Source of the DNA: Candidatus Homeothermus arabinoxylanisolvens | GTDB taxonomy: Bacteria > Bacteroidota > Bacteroidia > Bacteroidales > Muribaculaceae | Direction of reading: 5' to 3' | Length of the DNA: 17,140 nucleotides | NCBI GenBank assembly: GCA_001689405.1 | Contig: LUJO01000051.1 | Span: 1-17,140 of the forward strand | In this document: positions 6,463-14,647 of the stretch, piece after piece | How the letters are laid out: every line of letters begins with the position of its first letter | How positions within the stretch are numbered: position 1 is the first letter of the stretch | Program-made: the position numbers and the translations under genes | Notes under the pieces: model-generated | Databases searched by the model: none | What the model was told of the DNA's origin: nothing | Seen by the model: the letters and a program-made list of their open reading frames with translations, nothing else

Positions 6463-7551
6463 CTATTTCACAATTCCTTTTTCAAGATATTCGGCGAGGT
6501 TGGTCCGTACATGTTCGCCGGCACGTTCGGCAGCCACTTTGGCCATGTCGGCATCTACCATTATCTTAACCAGCTCCTCAAACGAAGTCTTTTGTGGATT
6601 CCATCCTAATTCGCGCTTGGCCTTAGACGGGTCGCCCCACAGATTGACCACATCGGTAGGACGATAGAAATCAGGCGACACCTCGACCAGTACACGTCCG
6701 GTAGCACGGTCGATGCCTTTTTCATCGGCCCCCTCACCTACAAACTTGAGTTCTATGCCTACATAGCGGAATGCAAGTTCGCAGAACTCTCTTACCGAAT
6801 GTTGCTCGCCGGTGGCAATGACAAAATCCTCGGGTGTGTCGTTCTGCAGTATGAGCCACATGCACTCCACATAATCCTTGGCGTAGCCCCAGTCGCGGAG
6901 CGATGACAGATTTCCAAGATAAAGTTTGTCCTGCTTGCCCTGTGCTATACGTGCGGCTGCAAGAGTTATCTTGCGGGTTACAAACGTTTCGCCCCTGCGT
7001 TCCGATTCATGGTTAAACAAGATGCCCGAGCAACAGAACATATTGTACGCCTCACGATACTCCTTCACAATCCAGTAGCCGTACAGCTTGGCCACGGCAT
7101 ACGGACTGTAGGGATGAAACGGTGTCAGCTCATTCTGCGGCACTTCCTCAACCTTGCCGTAAAGTTCCGAAGTCGAGGCCTGATATATGCGGCAACTGTC
7201 GGCAAGGCCGTTGAGCTTGACAGCCTCAAGTATGCGCAACACACCGGTGGCATCGACATTAGCCGTATACTCCGGAGTGTCAAACGACACTTGAACGTGG
7301 CTCTGAGCAGCAAGATTGTACACTTCATCGGGACGCACCTTGCCGATAACCTGCATCAGGCTCATCGAGTCGCCAAGATCGGCATAATGAAGATGAAAAC
7401 GTTCGTGACCTTCAAGATGAGCTATGCGTTCACGGAAATCAACCGACGAACGTCGTATGGTGCCGTGCACGTCATAACCTTTCTCAAGAAGCAGTTCGGC
7501 AAGAAACGAGCCGTCTTGGCCAGTAACTCCGGTAATCAAAGCTTTCTTCAT
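6463..7551 (-). CDS. gmd: GDP-mannose 4,6-dehydratase
   Basis: Encodes 362 residues, the usual length for Gmd. It converts GDP-D-mannose to GDP-4-keto-6-deoxy-D-mannose with bound NADP, the first step to GDP-L-fucose. Seen: GVTGQDGS at the N-terminus (8-15, the Gly-x-x-Gly-x-x-Gly motif); NLAAQSHV; ASTSELYGK with catalytic Thr127 and Glu129; and YxxxK as Tyr151-Lys155; then NHESERRGETFV, typical of the family. It starts 17 bases after the Ddl gene ends, so it is the last close-packed gene of the operon that begins at panC. fcl, which performs the next two steps, follows after 171 bases. Confidence 0.97.
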   Translation of the reverse strand: MKKALITGVTGQDGSFLAELLLEKGYDVHGTIRRSSVDFRERIAHLEGHERFHLHYADLGDSMSLMQVIGKVRPDEVYNLAAQSHVQVSFDTPEYTANVDATGVLRILEAVKLNGLADSCRIYQASTSELYGKVEEVPQNELTPFHPYSPYAVAKLYGYWIVKEYREAYNMFCCSGILFNHESERRGETFVTRKITLAAARIAQGKQDKLYLGNLSSLRDWGYAKDYVECMWLILQNDTPEDFVIATGEQHSVREFCELAFRYVGIELKFVGEGADEKGIDRATGRVLVEVSPDFYRPTDVVNLWGDPSKAKRELGWNPQKTSFEELVKIMVDADMAKVAAERAGEHVRTNLAEYLEKGIVK

Positions 7552-7568
7552 CGAAGCGGTCCTCCCGT

Positions 7569-8756
7569 TTATCTTTTCGCACCTTTAGAACCCTTCACAC
7601 CTCCGCCGAGACTGAATATATTCTGGTCATAGCTTACGGTCTTCATGCCCTGTTCACGTTTACGCTTCAATGCGAGTTTTACCAGCGTATCCATAAGCTT
7701 GTCAAACGATATTCCCGAAGCCTCCCAAAGATAAAACGACAGAGAGCCCGGAATGGTGTTTATCTCGTTAACAAATATCTCGTCGGTATCATCGTCGACA
7801 ATAACGTCAACACGGCTTACTCCATGGCAGGAAAGCACACGGAATGTCTCACCGGCAAGAAAGCGTATGCGCTCACTCATCTCAAGAGGCAGATCGGCGG
7901 GAATGCGTTTCTGCGAGGCCTGCATGCCTTTGGCGCTTTTTGTACCGCCCATATATTTGTCCTCATATGACAGTATCGATCCGCTTTTAATCGGCTCCTC
8001 GCATACCGAGGTTTTGTAGTCATCGCAATCACCGAGCACGGAGCAGTTTATCTCCTTAAGATTGTCGACCATGTGCTCCACGATGATTCTTGTCGAATAT
8101 TTCTCGGCTACCTCGACCTTCTCTATCAACTCCTTGCGGTCGGAAACACGGCTTATACCCACACTTGATCCGAGATTGGCCGGCTTTACAATAACGGGGT
8201 ATCCGAGCTTCATCTCTATTTTGTCAATGATAGCGTCACGTTTGGCATACCACTCCTTGTCAGTGAACCATACATAATCCACGACAGGGATGTCACATGC
8301 CTGCATGATCATCTTCATCGTTATCTTGTCCATGCCGTTGGCGCTCGACAAAGTATTACAGCCGGCATACGGTATGCCTATCGTCTCAAGTACACCCTCA
8401 AATATACCGTCCTCACCGTTGGAACCGTGAAGTACCGGTATGACAACATCAAGTTTTGCCACCGGACCTTTGGGCCCGAACATACCGGATGATGCGGCAC
8501 GATACAGATTATAGTCGCCATACACGGGCCTCATGTATACCTCGGTACACTTCTTGAGTAATTCGGGTATGTTGCGATAGTTGGCCACGTCAAAAAGTGC
8601 CTCGCCCGTATACCAATGGCCCTGTTTGGTTATATATATCGGTGTCACATCGTACTTTTCACGGTCTACGGCATGCATGGCCTGCGATGCCGAGATTACC
8701 GATATTTCATGTTCGGTGGAGCGTCCACCGAAAAATACTCCTATGTTAGTTTTCAT
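7569..8756 (-). CDS. ddl: D-alanine--D-alanine ligase (long, Lachnospiraceae-like form)
   Basis: A 395-residue ATP-grasp ligase that joins two D-alanines for peptidoglycan. Motifs: FFGGRSTEHEISV at 8-20 (substrate Glu15), PVLHGSNGEDG at 107-117, VKPANLGSSVGIS at 190-202, CEEP at 252-255, DKYMGG in the omega loop (Lys267-Tyr268), and the metal-binding VNEINTIPGS at 329-338. The Lys-Tyr pair in the omega loop is the D-Ala-D-Ala type; VanA-type D-Ala-D-Lac ligases lack the Tyr. It is longer than the roughly 320-residue Ddl usual in Bacteroidetes. By memory, its middle (KEWY, LKEINCSVLGD, PGSLSFYLWEA) resembles Lachnospiraceae ligases, so gene transfer is possible. It ends in a Gly/Lys-rich tail (SLGGGVKGSKGAKR). 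It lies 14 bases after the MurF-like gene. Confidence 0.93.
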   Translation of the reverse strand: MKTNIGVFFGGRSTEHEISVISASQAMHAVDREKYDVTPIYITKQGHWYTGEALFDVANYRNIPELLKKCTEVYMRPVYGDYNLYRAASSGMFGPKGPVAKLDVVIPVLHGSNGEDGIFEGVLETIGIPYAGCNTLSSANGMDKITMKMIMQACDIPVVDYVWFTDKEWYAKRDAIIDKIEMKLGYPVIVKPANLGSSVGISRVSDRKELIEKVEVAEKYSTRIIVEHMVDNLKEINCSVLGDCDDYKTSVCEEPIKSGSILSYEDKYMGGTKSAKGMQASQKRIPADLPLEMSERIRFLAGETFRVLSCHGVSRVDVIVDDDTDEIFVNEINTIPGSLSFYLWEASGISFDKLMDTLVKLALKRKREQGMKTVSYDQNIFSLGGGVKGSKGAKR

Positions 8757-8770
8757 TGCTGATTGATTTT

Positions 8771-10360
8771 TTATTTAAAAGTATCGGGAAGATCATTTTC
8801 ATACAGTACGGCATCGCCTGCGGCGGCAATAGTACCGAGAACAGCCTGCGCTTCCTTGAACGTATCGACCGCATGTACTTTTTCCTCAGGCATTCCGGCA
8901 TCGCGGAGGCCGCTCAATATGGCATCACGATTATATTCACCGACTATTATAGCCACATCGACAGACGCCGCTATCTTACGGCCGAATTCTTCATTGTACA
9001 CATACTGTTTGTCGCCCAGCTCTATCATACCGGGAGTGATGACAATACGCTTGCCGTTCTTCATCGAAGCAAGTACATCGAGAGCCATACGCGAACCGTC
9101 AGGGTTGGAGTTGAATGCATCGTCAATTATAGTAAGTCCTCCGGGTATGCGTTTCAGGCTCAACCGGTGCTCGACCTGTTCTATCTTACTTACGGCGTAA
9201 CGTATTCGCTCCATCGGCACGTCAAGATACAACGCCATCGCTATGGCCGGAATAAGATTGGAGATATTGAACTCCCCTATCAGTCCGGTATGGAAATCAG
9301 CCTCTCCGAAGGGTCCTGTCAATGTAAAGTCAGTTCCGTCCTCGGAAAAAGTCATGGATGTGACGCGATAATCGGCCGCCGCGTTCTCGCCTACGGCATA
9401 GCGGTGACACTCCACATTGTCTACCTTGCGCGACGCTACATAAGGAAAGTCATTATTCACGAAAGCCACACCCGACCCGGGCAGTGCGTCGACAAGCTCA
9501 AACTTGGTACGCTGCACATTGTCTATGGTCTTGAACGACTCCAGATGTTGCTCTCCGACTGCAGTGACAATGCCTGCCGAAGGATGGACAAGGTCGCATA
9601 TCTCTTTTATATCGCCTATGTTTTTTGCGCCCATCTCACATATAAATACCTCGGTGTAGGGCTGCATCATCTCACGTACGGTGCGTATGACACCCATAAG
9701 CGTATTGTAGCTGCCCGGAGTCATCAGCACATTGTATTTTTCCGACAATATACGGTTAAGATAGTGTTTGGTACTTGTCTTACCGTAACTTCCTGTAATG
9801 CCGACGACTTTAAGGTCAGGCATAGACTTAAGTATACGCTCGGCGTCATTGTAGAACCCCTTGTTTATATGGGCCTCGACCGGTCGCAACAGTATATTGG
9901 AGAAAAGCATGACCACATGCGATAATGCATACAGGGCAACAACCGCTATACCTACGGCAAACAGGTCATGGCATATGAACCACGACACGGCCGCGGCAAT
10001 GACGCACAACGCGGAGGCAGTGCCGTAAATACGCCGGGCACGCTTTGTCCATACAAGAGGCTTTTTATACTTGGCCACAAGCAGCGTGAATATGTTGACA
10101 AGCAACGGTATAAGCGCTACGGCACAACGGAATGTTACCGATATACGCGGCATGAGCATAATCAGTAAAGCGGCATAGCACAACAGCCTCACGACCGATG
10201 TCGTGTCACCGCTCGTACGCAACCAACGCATATATCGCTCATTGCGATAACTATTTTGCTGAAGCATCATAAGATCACGCTTCAGCTCTAAAATAAGATT
10301 AATCACTCCGGCAGCCAAAAGCGCGACTGTCAATATATCTTCTATCATATTCATAATCAT
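8771..10360 (-). CDS. murF: MurF-like Mur ligase with N-terminal membrane domain
   Basis: A 529-residue protein. Residues of about 185-529 are a Mur ligase: ATP loop GITGSYGKTS (187-196), EMGAKNIGDI, a substrate-domain EQHLES, the NISNLIPAIA segment, and IIDDAFNSNPDG with PGMIELG in the C-terminal domain. This fits MurF, which adds D-Ala-D-Ala to UDP-MurNAc-tripeptide, and the neighbouring Ddl would supply the dipeptide. The N-terminal 155 residues are unlike classical MurF: about five hydrophobic segments (5-24, 56-71, 77-96, 111-130, 133-155) with a basic loop (KYKKPLVWTKRARR) between the third and fourth. The enzyme is therefore probably membrane-bound. The start overlaps the hydrolase stop by four bases; later in-frame ATGs at 10354 and 10348 are possible. 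A standard soluble MurF elsewhere in the genome would make this a paralogue. Confidence 0.88.
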   Translation of the reverse strand: MIMNMIEDILTVALLAAGVINLILELKRDLMMLQQNSYRNERYMRWLRTSGDTTSVVRLLCYAALLIMLMPRISVTFRCAVALIPLLVNIFTLLVAKYKKPLVWTKRARRIYGTASALCVIAAAVSWFICHDLFAVGIAVVALYALSHVVMLFSNILLRPVEAHINKGFYNDAERILKSMPDLKVVGITGSYGKTSTKHYLNRILSEKYNVLMTPGSYNTLMGVIRTVREMMQPYTEVFICEMGAKNIGDIKEICDLVHPSAGIVTAVGEQHLESFKTIDNVQRTKFELVDALPGSGVAFVNNDFPYVASRKVDNVECHRYAVGENAAADYRVTSMTFSEDGTDFTLTGPFGEADFHTGLIGEFNISNLIPAIAMALYLDVPMERIRYAVSKIEQVEHRLSLKRIPGGLTIIDDAFNSNPDGSRMALDVLASMKNGKRIVITPGMIELGDKQYVYNEEFGRKIAASVDVAIIVGEYNRDAILSGLRDAGMPEEKVHAVDTFKEAQAVLGTIAAAGDAVLYENDLPDTFK

Positions 10361-11121
10361 GAAGCAAGGAAACTGCGCAATACGGCAGCGAATTGATAAG
10401 GATTGTCAAGAAAACTGTAATGACCGCAACCGGGAAACGATACCAGTCCGGCTCCCTCGATATGGCTCTCCATATATTTCGCATCGGAAATCGGCGTTGC
10501 CGTATCGTTTTCACCCCAGATAAGGAGCGTCGACGCCTTTATGTCGCCCAGACAATGCCGCAGGTCCTCGTTGACAACCTTGCTGAGAATAGCACGCATC
10601 ATAGGAGAAGACTTGGCATAGTCGCTCGATCCGCGACGGCTCCGGTAAGCCTCAAGACGGCTCTCGGCCGCCTGCTTACCCAGCGTCACGTATAGCAGTC
10701 GTTTGTACAGTTTAAATGAATACACCTTATAATAATATGACAACGGCCTTTTAGGCTTTATGCCGGCCGCATCGACAAGTACAAGTTTATCCACATCGCT
10801 GTGGCGTGAAGAATAAAGAATACCTACCCTGCCGCCAAACGAATGTCCGAGCAAAACCGGGTTCTCAATTCCCTCCTCCTTTACCAAAGCCTCAAGTACG
10901 GCGGTATACTCTTCTATGCCCCATACCTCAGCCGGCTCGGGAGAGAGGCCGTGGCCGGGGAAATCGATGTTGTATACCTTGCCATAGTCGACGGCTATCT
11001 TTTCTATACTTGCCAACGTTGAAGTACAGCAACCCCATCCGTGCATCAAGACTATGGGGCGCCCTTCACCGTTAACCGTATAGTGTACGCGACAGCCGTT
11101 GACAGTTATGTACTTGTCCAT
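10357..11121 (-). CDS. Alpha/beta hydrolase
   Basis: A 254-residue alpha/beta-hydrolase fold protein. The catalytic triad is complete: nucleophile Ser94 in GHSFGG (92-97), acid Asp206 in WGENDTATP, and His234 in GCGHYSF. The oxyanion-hole region is MHGWG (26-30). A helical lid lies at about 120-185 and is rich in Tyr, Lys and Arg. There is no signal peptide, so it is probably cytoplasmic. The reaction cannot be told; esterase, lipase, amidase or peptidase are all possible. The stop codon overlaps the murF start (ATGA, 10357-10360), and ffh lies 13 bases upstream. Coupling to MurF and Ddl suggests a role in precursor or membrane metabolism, but this is inference. Confidence 0.85.
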   Translation of the reverse strand: MDKYITVNGCRVHYTVNGEGRPIVLMHGWGCCTSTLASIEKIAVDYGKVYNIDFPGHGLSPEPAEVWGIEEYTAVLEALVKEEGIENPVLLGHSFGGRVGILYSSRHSDVDKLVLVDAAGIKPKRPLSYYYKVYSFKLYKRLLYVTLGKQAAESRLEAYRSRRGSSDYAKSSPMMRAILSKVVNEDLRHCLGDIKASTLLIWGENDTATPISDAKYMESHIEGAGLVSFPGCGHYSFLDNPYQFAAVLRSFLAS

Positions 11122-11134
11122 GTCAGGGAACTAT

Positions 11135-12466
11135 TTACCGACGGCGCATGTTGCGCATCATCTTCATGGGATTGGCCTTCATAGCCGTAGCGGCCTTCAT
11201 CATCTTGCGTGTATCGTCAAACTGTTTCAGCAGGCGGTTCACTTCCTGAATCGTGGTACCCGATCCTTTGGCGATACGCTGACGGCGGCTGCCGTTGATA
11301 ATCTCCGGATTGGCACGCTCCTGTTCGGTCATGGAGCGTATTATAGCTTCGATGCCTTTGAATGCATTGTCGTCTATGTCAAGGTCCTTGATCGCCTTAC
11401 CCACGCCGGGTATCATGGATGCAAGTTCCTTTATGTTGCCCATCTTCTTTATCTGCTGTATCTGATTGAGGAAGTCGTTGAAATTAAACTGGTTCTTGGC
11501 AATTTTACGCTGGAGCTCGCGCGCCTCCTTCTCATCAAACTGCTGCTGGGCTTTCTCGACAAGCGACACAATATCGCCCATACCGAGAATACGGTCGGCC
11601 ATTCGCGACGGGTGGAAATAATCGAGTGCATCGAGCTTTTCACCCGTTCCGACAAATTTTATGGGCTTTGTCACGACCGTACGTATTGAAAGCGCGGCAC
11701 CGCCACGGGTGTCACCGTCAAGTTTTGTAAGTACTACGCCGTCGAAATCAAGTCGGTCATTAAACTCTTTTGCCGTGTTCACTGCATCCTGACCGGTCAT
11801 TGAATCGACGACAAACAGGGTCTCCTGCGGACGTATGGCCTTCTTGATCGCTTCAATCTCATCCATCATCGCCTCATCCACGGCAAGACGGCCTGCGGTA
11901 TCGACAATGACAAGATCAAAATGATTGGCCTTGGCATATTTTATAGCATTTTCGGCTATTTCCACCGGGTTCTTGTTCCCCTCTTCGGAATATACCGGTA
12001 CATCTATCTGCTGGCCAAGCACCTTAAGCTGCTCGATAGCGGCGGGACGATACACGTCGCCGGCAACAAGAAGCGGGCGTTTGGCTTTCTCGCTTTTTAG
12101 CTTTTTAGCCAGTTTTCCCGACATGGTGGTCTTACCTGAACCCTGCAATCCCGACATAAGTATGACGGTAGGATTGCCTGCGAGGTTAACCTGTGCCGTA
12201 TCTCCGCCCATGAGCGTTGTAAGTTCGTCATGGACTATCTTAATCATAAGCTCTCCGGGCTTGATGGCGTTTATCACATTCTGCCCGAGCGCCTTGGCTT
12301 TTACGGTATCGGTAAACTGCTTGGCCACCTTATAATTGACGTCGGCATCAAGCAGCGCGCGACGCACATCTTTAAGCGTCTCGGCAACATTTATCTCTGT
12401 GATACGGCCTTGGCCTTTCAACAACTTGAAACTCCGTTCAAGTCTCTCGCTTAGATTTTCAAACAT
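11135..12466 (-). CDS. ffh: Signal recognition particle protein
   Basis: Encodes 443 residues, the full length of bacterial Ffh (SRP54). It binds 4.5S RNA and hydrophobic signal sequences on ribosomes and delivers them to FtsY at the membrane. The N domain covers about 1-90. The GTPase domain shows the P-loop GLQGSGKTT (106-114), GDVYRPAAI, DTAGRL and TKLDGDTRGG. The M domain runs from about 300 with MIPGVGKA, GSRRQRIAKGSG (4.5S RNA binding) and a Met-rich end (MKANPMKMMRNMRRR). No changes to key residues are seen. Gaps are 21 bases to panD and 13 to the hydrolase. An essential gene inside this operon means the genes around it are probably transcribed steadily. Confidence 0.97.
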   Translation of the reverse strand: MFENLSERLERSFKLLKGQGRITEINVAETLKDVRRALLDADVNYKVAKQFTDTVKAKALGQNVINAIKPGELMIKIVHDELTTLMGGDTAQVNLAGNPTVILMSGLQGSGKTTMSGKLAKKLKSEKAKRPLLVAGDVYRPAAIEQLKVLGQQIDVPVYSEEGNKNPVEIAENAIKYAKANHFDLVIVDTAGRLAVDEAMMDEIEAIKKAIRPQETLFVVDSMTGQDAVNTAKEFNDRLDFDGVVLTKLDGDTRGGAALSIRTVVTKPIKFVGTGEKLDALDYFHPSRMADRILGMGDIVSLVEKAQQQFDEKEARELQRKIAKNQFNFNDFLNQIQQIKKMGNIKELASMIPGVGKAIKDLDIDDNAFKGIEAIIRSMTEQERANPEIINGSRRQRIAKGSGTTIQEVNRLLKQFDDTRKMMKAATAMKANPMKMMRNMRRR

Positions 12467-12487
12467 ATAATATGGATATTCTTATTC

Positions 12488-12844
12488 TTAATTTACAAGT
12501 TTATTGGTTGCCGTATCAGGGAATATAACCCACGGCTTGAATGTTTTGGCCTCTTCAAAAGGCATCATGGCGTAGCTCATGATTATCACCACATCGCCGG
12601 GCTGTACCTTGCGTGCAGCCGCTCCGTTAAGACATATCATGCCCGAACCACGCTCGCCGGCAATGGCATATGTGTCAAAGCGTTCGCCGTTGTTGTTATC
12701 GACTATATACACACGTTCGCCACGTATTATATTGGCGGCATCCATAAGATCCTCATCTATGGTAATGCTGCCGATATAGTCAAGATTGCTCTCGGTCACA
12801 GTCACACGGTGAATTTTTGACTTCACCACTTCTACCTGCATCAT
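12488..12844 (-). CDS. panD: Aspartate 1-decarboxylase
   Basis: Encodes 118 residues. PanD makes beta-alanine from L-aspartate for pantothenate. It is a self-cleaving pyruvoyl enzyme: the Gly-Ser bond in YIGSITID is cut and Ser becomes the pyruvoyl group. Counting from the second of two ATGs (12841), the pair is Gly24-Ser25, exactly as in E. coli, so the second ATG may be the real start. Also seen are KIHRVTVTES (substrate-site region), NGAAARKVQPGD and IIMSYA. It follows panC by two bases and supplies PanC's substrate directly. Confidence 0.96.
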   Translation of the reverse strand: MMQVEVVKSKIHRVTVTESNLDYIGSITIDEDLMDAANIIRGERVYIVDNNNGERFDTYAIAGERGSGMICLNGAAARKVQPGDVVIIMSYAMMPFEEAKTFKPWVIFPDTATNKLVN

Positions 12845-12846
12845 CG

Positions 12847-13695
12847 TTAAAGCTGATTGTATTTTATGTTATCGATAAGACGTACATCGCCCAGATATAC
12901 CGTGATACAGCCAACGGCATCGGCACATTGCGACCACTCGGTTATGGGCTGCATGTCAGCGGCGTTCACAATGTCGTAATACTCCACCTCCATCTCCGGG
13001 TATGCGTTGATTGCATCTATGACTTTATGACGGACTTCATCGACCGATAAAGCGAGATAATAATCGCGGCTCTCTTCAAGAATACGGTGAATGTTGGGGG
13101 CTACCTCACGCTGATGCGGAGTCAGCCTCACATTGCGCGAGCTGAGAGCCAGTCCGTCGGCCTCACGCTTGATAGGACACGCTACAATATCTATATCAAA
13201 GCCCTCAAGCTCCACCATGCGGCGTATTACCGCTATCTGCTGGAAGTCCTTCTCTCCGAAATATGCCCGGTCGGGTTCTACCATCGCAAACAGACGGCTT
13301 ACTACCTGAGCCACGCCGTTGAAGTGTCCGGGACGCATGGCTCCCTCCATGACTTCCGCCACCGGTCCGAGGTCAAACACACGTGTGTCAGGCTCGGGAT
13401 ACATCTCCTCTACGGAAGGCAGAAAAGCGACATCGACGCCCGCATCGCGAAGTCGGGCACAATCGGCCTCTTCCGTACGCGGATATGTACGCAGATCATC
13501 GGGATTGTTAAACTGAGTCGGGTTGACAAAAACGCTTACAACCACTATATCATTGTCGGCACGGGCACGATTTATAAGCGATATGTGTCCGTCATGAAGT
13601 GCTCCCATGGTAGGCACAAATCCCACCGAGCGGCCTTCAGCCTTAAGGGCGCCCACAGCACTCTTAAGCTCATTGACTGTCCTTACAATTTTCAT
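12847..13695 (-). CDS. panC: Pantothenate synthetase
   Basis: Encodes 282 residues from the ATG at 13695 (a TTG at 13701 is in frame but less likely). PanC joins pantoate and beta-alanine with ATP. Motifs: VPTMGALHDGH (the HIGH-type motif), FVNPTQFNNPDDL, YPRTEEAD, FGEKDFQQ and LALSSRNVRL, in the family's order and spacing. The length is normal. It is the first gene of the minus-strand operon and has a good promoter about 30 bases before its start. panD follows after two bases, so the two last steps of pantothenate synthesis are coupled. Confidence 0.97.
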   Translation of the reverse strand: MKIVRTVNELKSAVGALKAEGRSVGFVPTMGALHDGHISLINRARADNDIVVVSVFVNPTQFNNPDDLRTYPRTEEADCARLRDAGVDVAFLPSVEEMYPEPDTRVFDLGPVAEVMEGAMRPGHFNGVAQVVSRLFAMVEPDRAYFGEKDFQQIAVIRRMVELEGFDIDIVACPIKREADGLALSSRNVRLTPHQREVAPNIHRILEESRDYYLALSVDEVRHKVIDAINAYPEMEVEYYDIVNAADMQPITEWSQCADAVGCITVYLGDVRLIDNIKYNQL

Positions 13696-13726
13696 TGTCA
13701 AATAGCATATTTTGCTTTACGAAATG

Positions 13727-13757
13727 CAAAATTAAGCAATAAATCAGTTATTAGCAA
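13727..13757 (-). promoter_or_regulatory. Promoter of the panC-panD-ffh-hydrolase-murF-ddl-gmd operon
   Basis: On the minus strand, TTG (13757-13755) is followed after exactly 20 bases by TAATTTTG (13734-13727), matching the Bacteroidetes -33/-7 pattern. Transcription should start near 13720, leaving about 25 bases before the panC ATG. No other good promoter is seen between the genes down to gmd. The rest of the spacer 13702-13813 shows no other element. Confidence 0.65.
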
Positions 13758-13813
13758 TGTAAAGACAAAAAATAAACCTTTTTCAGCATTAATGCACTGC
13801 TTTTCACTTGGTT

Positions 13814-14554
13814 CTACACCCCGCTATGTGTGTTGTCACGCCATTTTACACCTGTGAATCGCTCAAAGGCTGAAAAATCATTGTTGACAATCAGCTCTTC
13901 AGGGAAGCCGACTTCTTCAAGCAACGGCATCAGATACGGATAAAGTGCTATGTCATAAGATATATGGGCATCGCTTCCTAATATAACCGGCACATCATAT
14001 TTTTTGCAAAGACGCAACAGCTGCATATTGTTCGGCCCCGCTTTAGTTCTGTGACGCTCCGGATGCAGTGAGCTGTTGTTGACCTCAAGAAGAGTGCGCG
14101 AAGACACACTTTCACGCACCAGCGCCTCGAAATCGACATCGACAGTGCCGTCGCACGGATGCGATATTATATTGACCCGGCTGTTATTCATAGCCCCGAT
14201 TATGGCATCGGTATTCTGCATGACAGTACCCGGACTGAAACTACGCCCGTGTATGCCGGCAATCACATGGTCAAAGAGGCCATAGTAGCGCTCTTCGACA
14301 TCAAGCGATCCTTTATAGTCAAGAATGTTCATCTCAACTCCCATCAGCAGCCGCACTCCGTCAATCATACGCGGTACCACCCGATAGTTGCGAAACAGTA
14401 TCATGCCGCAGGACTCTTCGACCGCGGGGCCATGCTCGGTGATGCCAAGATATTGCAATCCTTTTTCAGCGGCCGCGGCCACCATCTCCTGAAGTGTGCT
14501 GAAAGCATGTCCGGAGGCTACAGTATGGGTATGAAGATCAAGTACAGGTATCAT
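13814..14554 (-). CDS. PHP-domain phosphoesterase (YcdX-like)
   Basis: Encodes 246 residues of the PHP superfamily (YcdX / histidinol-phosphatase-like metal-dependent phosphoesterases). Metal ligands are visible in order: LDLHTHT (His8, His10), TEHGPA (His41), GVEMNI (Glu), GIHG, SHPCDG and GSDAHISYD. The single-domain size fits YcdX rather than PolX. The frame opens with a GTG at 14572, but that codon overlaps the -7 box TAAATTTG, so the ATG at 14554 is the better start. The true substrate is unknown; phosphatase activity is likely from family knowledge. It is transcribed away from recR and ends 112 bases before the panC gene region. Confidence 0.9.
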   Translation of the reverse strand: MIPVLDLHTHTVASGHAFSTLQEMVAAAAEKGLQYLGITEHGPAVEESCGMILFRNYRVVPRMIDGVRLLMGVEMNILDYKGSLDVEERYYGLFDHVIAGIHGRSFSPGTVMQNTDAIIGAMNNSRVNIISHPCDGTVDVDFEALVRESVSSRTLLEVNNSSLHPERHRTKAGPNNMQLLRLCKKYDVPVILGSDAHISYDIALYPYLMPLLEEVGFPEELIVNNDFSAFERFTGVKWRDNTHSGV

Positions 14555-14571
14555 AGTTTGTAAAATTTCCA

Positions 14572-14579
14572 CAAATTTA
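14572..14579 (-). promoter_or_regulatory. -7 element (TAAATTTG) of the PHP gene
   Basis: TAAATTTG on the minus strand (14579-14572) matches TAnnTTTG exactly and lies 17 bases upstream of the ATG at 14554. This decides against the in-frame GTG at 14572, which would fall inside the promoter. No clear -33 TTTG is present. Confidence 0.45.
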
Positions 14580-14647
14580 GCAAAATTGCGCTACCGATAC
14601 AGTGTGTTATGACAAAATGAGCTAACTTTACAATAGCATTGAAAATC

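Noticed and set aside
8756..9925. 389-codon open frame on the + strand opposite the MurF-like gene
   Set aside because: It is the antisense of a gene with clear catalytic motifs, its translation is His/Tyr/Arg-rich without domain character, and it starts inside the ddl start region. Other long antisense frames (7009-7632, 11099-11689, 13087-13857) were rejected for the same reason.
7569..10360. Glycopeptide-resistance-type (VanA/VanC) cassette
   Set aside because: The ligase has the Lys-Tyr omega-loop pair of D-Ala-D-Ala ligases, and no VanH, VanX, VanT or VanY partner is present.
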